64,000 nucleotides of DNA from Schistosoma haematobium (Eukaryota > Platyhelminthes > Trematoda > Strigeidida > Schistosomatidae), in NCBI RefSeq assembly GCF_000699445.3, contig NC_067198.1, positions 31,189,536 to 31,253,535 of the forward strand, given 5' to 3'. Shown here piece after piece: positions 60,834 through 64,000 of this stretch. The position numbers and the translations under genes were made by a program. How positions within the stretch are numbered: position 1 is the first letter of the stretch; the number at the start of each line of letters is the position of its first letter. The notes under the pieces were generated by a model that made no database searches, had not been told where the DNA came from, and was given only the letters and a program-made list of their open reading frames with translations.

Positions 60834-62705
60834 AAGCACAAAATGTTTATTAGTAATATTAATGCTAAACAAAAAACCAACTACCCTAGACTACAGAGTG
60901 TAAACAAAAAGAGTATGTTTCAGAATTTCATTAACATCATTTAATGATACTCGACATTTAATTAATATTTGCATTGTTCCACTCATATATGGACGATGTG
61001 TTATTTTAGAGAAAATGTGCATATATATATTAGAGAATCAGCTAAATCGAAACTTCCAGTAGTTTCCAATTACTATTTATAGAAGTATATGTATGGATCT
61101 GTATTTTTACAGCAGCAGCTAAATAGGGATAGAGTTTAAAACATGTACAGGGTTATCTAAGATTCTTAAATTCAATAATTCTTCAGATTTAAAACAAGAA
61201 TTCATGTTCTATGAGAGATTTTTTCAAAATTAAGTTACATTTTTGTGCATGTATCTGTCACTAGAAAAAAATGTTAATATCTTGCCAGATATTGCATAAC
61301 AGTTTCTATTCGTTATTATAGGTATGTACCATATTTACTGAATGGCAAACATCAAAATTCAATGGCATCAAGAATACAGTCGGACAAAGTTGGATAGTAT
61401 TAAAAATAATTGTTAGAAAGAAATTATTTGCTGTGTATCCTCCCACGTATTCTAAATAGCTTAGAACAAAAACCATTAGAATTTTTATAAAGACATTTAC
61501 TGAAGTAAACATTAAACAACACTTACCAATTAAGCAACATTACACAGTGTTTAAATCCTATTTTCATATTTGGTTAACGGTTGAAGAATAATTAAAAACC
61601 TTGAAAATTAATATTATTCATCAAATAACATCTTATTAATGTGGTTCAAAAGACCTTCCAAAACTAATATAATTCAATGAAAAAGAAAATATACCGAATA
61701 CAGTTAAATGGTTTTTCAAATGTTTTATGAATGGAAATGGTTAATCGTGAAATGACATAGAAGATTTGTAACTCAGTTAATGTTAGGATCTCTGATCTAG
61801 ACAGTTTATCTGCAAAACATTCACTACTGTTCTGTACAACATCAGAACATACTTCTAGTAGAAGTAAGCTTCTTGACCATTCCACAAACTATAAATCCGT
61901 CCTTTTTGATCACTGTTTCCAACTGTCTGCCTTCACTCTTTCATTATCTTTATATGTCATTGTACTTTGATTGACTGTTTTGTTTCGTTGAACTGTGACC
62001 ATGTAGTTGTTTGAGCTTCTTCAAACAGATTGATAAATTATGTTTTTATTGATATAATGTTATTTACAGATTAGCTTGTAATGTCATGTATCTAGAAATT
62101 ACATTATTGAAATTTCCTAGATCGAGAACTATGAAATTTCTTCAACTGAATTTGTGTCCATCCTTATTCGTACACCCTGATATACGTTAGCATGTCAACC
62201 CTTTTCATTTATATTCTCTGTTCATGTATATATCAGTAAATGAGAGCTTCTCTCAGTTGATCCTTTATGTTATATAGATAGTATTTAATTTTGCTTTCTT
62301 CACTGTTGAGTATTCCAGTCTGTACGTAAGAAAATGAATTTACCATATCGGCCTGTAACAGTTCTGTTAGATCAAAAGTGGATTCATAAAACATACCATA
62401 TCATTGTGCTATTACGCTGCACTTAAACAACAACTCTTTAAATAGAAGCGAGGGTTTTCGAGACCAAAATTTACTTCTTTTTTTAGTCGATTTGTAATTT
62501 AATATTAAATAATGTTTCTATATTGTTAAATGATTTAGTTAAATTATTGATACTAGTAAATTGTATCATCCACTGTTCATAAAGATGATAAGTAATTAGT
62601 CTCATAAATTGTCTTAAATACTTATCAAGAGAAATATTAAAATAAAGTTATGAGTGTAGGTGAAGTGTACAGCATTCACTAACACTATATAATTTCAAAG
62701 GTTAA
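60834..62705. other. Unassigned AT-rich region with a dispersed repeat
   Basis: No gene recognised; it contains the dispersed repeat at 61789-62055. ORFs at 61306-61512 and 61664-61885 (minus) show no motif. Confidence 0.5.
61789..62055 (+). repeat. Dispersed repeat pair, copy 2
   Basis: Direct copy of 50116-50381 with scattered substitutions. Similarity ends abruptly on both sides. Confidence 0.75.
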
Positions 62706-62914
62706 GATCATAAGTCAGTTGAAGCTAGACCACCATGGAGAATCTGGAAGCACTGAACGGCCGTTTCGTCCTACTGTGGGACTCTTCTGCAGTGCTCATC
62801 CACGATCTCGCCCTCTGAGAGATTCGAACCCAGGACCTACTGGTTCCGCGCGCGAGCACTTAACCACTAGACCACTGAGCCGGCATCCAACGGTTTTAAT
62901 GTCTAACTCCAACT
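62706..62914 (-). mobile_element. Smα-like SINE copy 2
   Basis: On the minus strand: A box TGGTCTAGTGG within 62876-62864, B box GGTTCGAATC (62830-62821), then a hammerhead-like segment (62792-62758) and the shared 3' part. This is the best preserved promoter of the three copies. Confidence 0.85.
62758..62792 (-). ncRNA. Degenerate Smα hammerhead ribozyme
   Basis: Helix II (GTCC with GGAC) and the ACGAAAC box are intact on the minus strand, but box I reads CAGAAGA instead of CTGATGA. Two core substitutions should abolish cleavage. Confidence 0.65.
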
Positions 62915-63590
62915 ATATAATTAGTATGACTTACTTAAAATAAAATTTGACTAACCTAATTGAGTATAAGTTCAATGTATGAATGAAAATATCTATTAAT
63001 TCATTATAAAGTTAGGTTCAACTTGGTTTAATAAATAGTTTATTATATTAATATAATTTCTATATGCTGTATTCATTATTTCAAGTTTTCTTTATTCTAT
63101 TTCTTTCTTTCTTTCCTTTTTTCCTTAATACTCTGATTTATGCACTTGATTAAATGACATTTATTGGACTGAGTTAGTAAAATATTTCGACCTAAGGACA
63201 TTATACTATTTTGTAAATATATTTTACTACTAAATGTAGATAGAAACTATTGTTTTTTCAAACACAATTAATAAACTGTTGAGTATGAACATACTCAAAA
63301 TGAAGTTTAATGACAGTTTACGTCAATATAATAACTTTATATTAATTTTTCCTTATACTTCATAAATTGATTTTGTTTATATTGAACTTTAGAAATTTAT
63401 ACATAAGTGAACTGGAAATGTAAAATACTTTTTTACATGAAACAGAATAAGTTATAAGCTCTAATGCCTATTAGATTTAATAAATATTGTTTTTACACCT
63501 CATTATTAATCAACATCGAGAAGTATTAGCCCTTTCTAAATAGTTTTTAGTTTGGAATTCTATTTGTAAACCCTTTGTCATCCATATATA
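62915..63590. other. Unassigned AT-rich spacer
   Basis: Very AT-rich sequence between a SINE and an LTR-like segment; no gene, repeat or RNA recognised. Confidence 0.6.
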
Positions 63591-63594
63591 ATGA

Positions 63595-63870
63595 AGAAGG
63601 TCCACGAGTGAACGCGAGGAAGCTGTAAGAAGCTCCAAAAGAGTCGAAGATATTCCATCCAATCACCTCTGGGAAGAATCCCTACGTGTAGCTTCCCGAT
63701 TGGACAATGCTAATAACCCCCTGTGTGCTATAATGATGATTTCGTTTATACTAAAAACTATAAATACCCGACATTTTTGTACTATAAATGACATTGTCTG
63801 GAATAACATTCCTTTCAGTTGTCTTCTGTCTTCTCATTTGCGACTTGGAAGGGTTCTAACGTTCATGTGC
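63595..63870 (+). repeat. Possible solo LTR or promoter-bearing repeat
   Basis: A block less AT-rich than its surroundings, with CTATAAATA (TATA-like) near 63758-63766 and a pyrimidine-rich stretch ending CTTGGAAGGGTTCTAACG. The organisation resembles a retroelement LTR, but no second copy, TG/CA ends or target-site duplication were confirmed in the window. Confidence 0.25.
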
Positions 63871-63935
63871 TAAAGTTATATGTGGTAATATCAATAATAT
63901 AATCTCTAGATATTATATATATATATAATATTTCA

Positions 63936-64000
63936 ACGGTTGAGATCATTAGTCAATTGAAGTTAGACCACCATGGGAAACCTGGAAGCACTCAACGGTC
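63936..64000 (-). mobile_element. Smα-like SINE copy 3 (cut by window edge)
   Basis: Same 3' end as the copies at 62706 and 52566 (GAAGTTAGACCACCATGG and GGAAGCACT landmarks). The promoter and ribozyme lie beyond the right edge. Confidence 0.75.

Noticed and set aside
62821..62880. A functional tRNA gene
   Set aside because: A and B boxes are present, but the sequence does not fold into a full cloverleaf; it is the tRNA-derived promoter of a SINE.

Overview
The window reads as nuclear DNA of a blood fluke, genus Schistosoma; I cannot fix the species. Reasons: AT-rich sequence with multi-exon genes, one intron of only 26 nt near a gene's 5' end (a known schistosome trait), Smα-type SINEs with hammerhead remnants, an RTE-clade non-LTR element ending in a (TAAG)n tail, a CR1-clade element with a PHD-finger ORF1, and a Penelope-like GIY-YIG fragment. 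There are no bacterial features.

Layout. 1-2000: minus-strand fragments of one non-LTR element. 2382-5133 (minus): 5' part of a torsin AAA+ ATPase gene, four exons, C-terminal end not found in the window; its large intron holds a short retroposon. 5140-9180: little recognisable. 9185-10050: Penelope-like remnant with a GIY-YIG coding piece between inverted arms that carry hammerhead-like boxes. 10051-14200: near full-length but broken CR1-clade element. 13453-36629: eight tandem copies of a 2.9-kb unit made of the CR1 3' end plus downstream DNA; this 23-kb array is the most striking structure. 36630-40310: flank with an older CR1 relict, a terminal-inverted-repeat element and a dispersed repeat. 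41519-47968 (plus): a complete four-exon MGAT1 (GnT-I) gene. 49170-64000: repeat-rich DNA with two Smα-like SINEs and part of a third, an intact RTE element (989-aa ORF, 57671-60640) and three decayed RTE copies, one with a perfect 10-bp target-site duplication.

Only two host genes are supported. Torsin is an ER/nuclear-envelope ATPase; MGAT1 starts hybrid and complex N-glycan synthesis in the Golgi. They are not obviously linked in function. The rest is transposon-derived at different stages of decay: the RTE ORF is intact, the CR1 copy is dead but part of it has been amplified recently, and the SINEs carry mutated ribozymes. I did not find a new multi-gene system. The best candidates for undescribed structure are the tandem array, with identical one-base junction fillers and mosaic variants, and the coding-like remnant carried in every unit.
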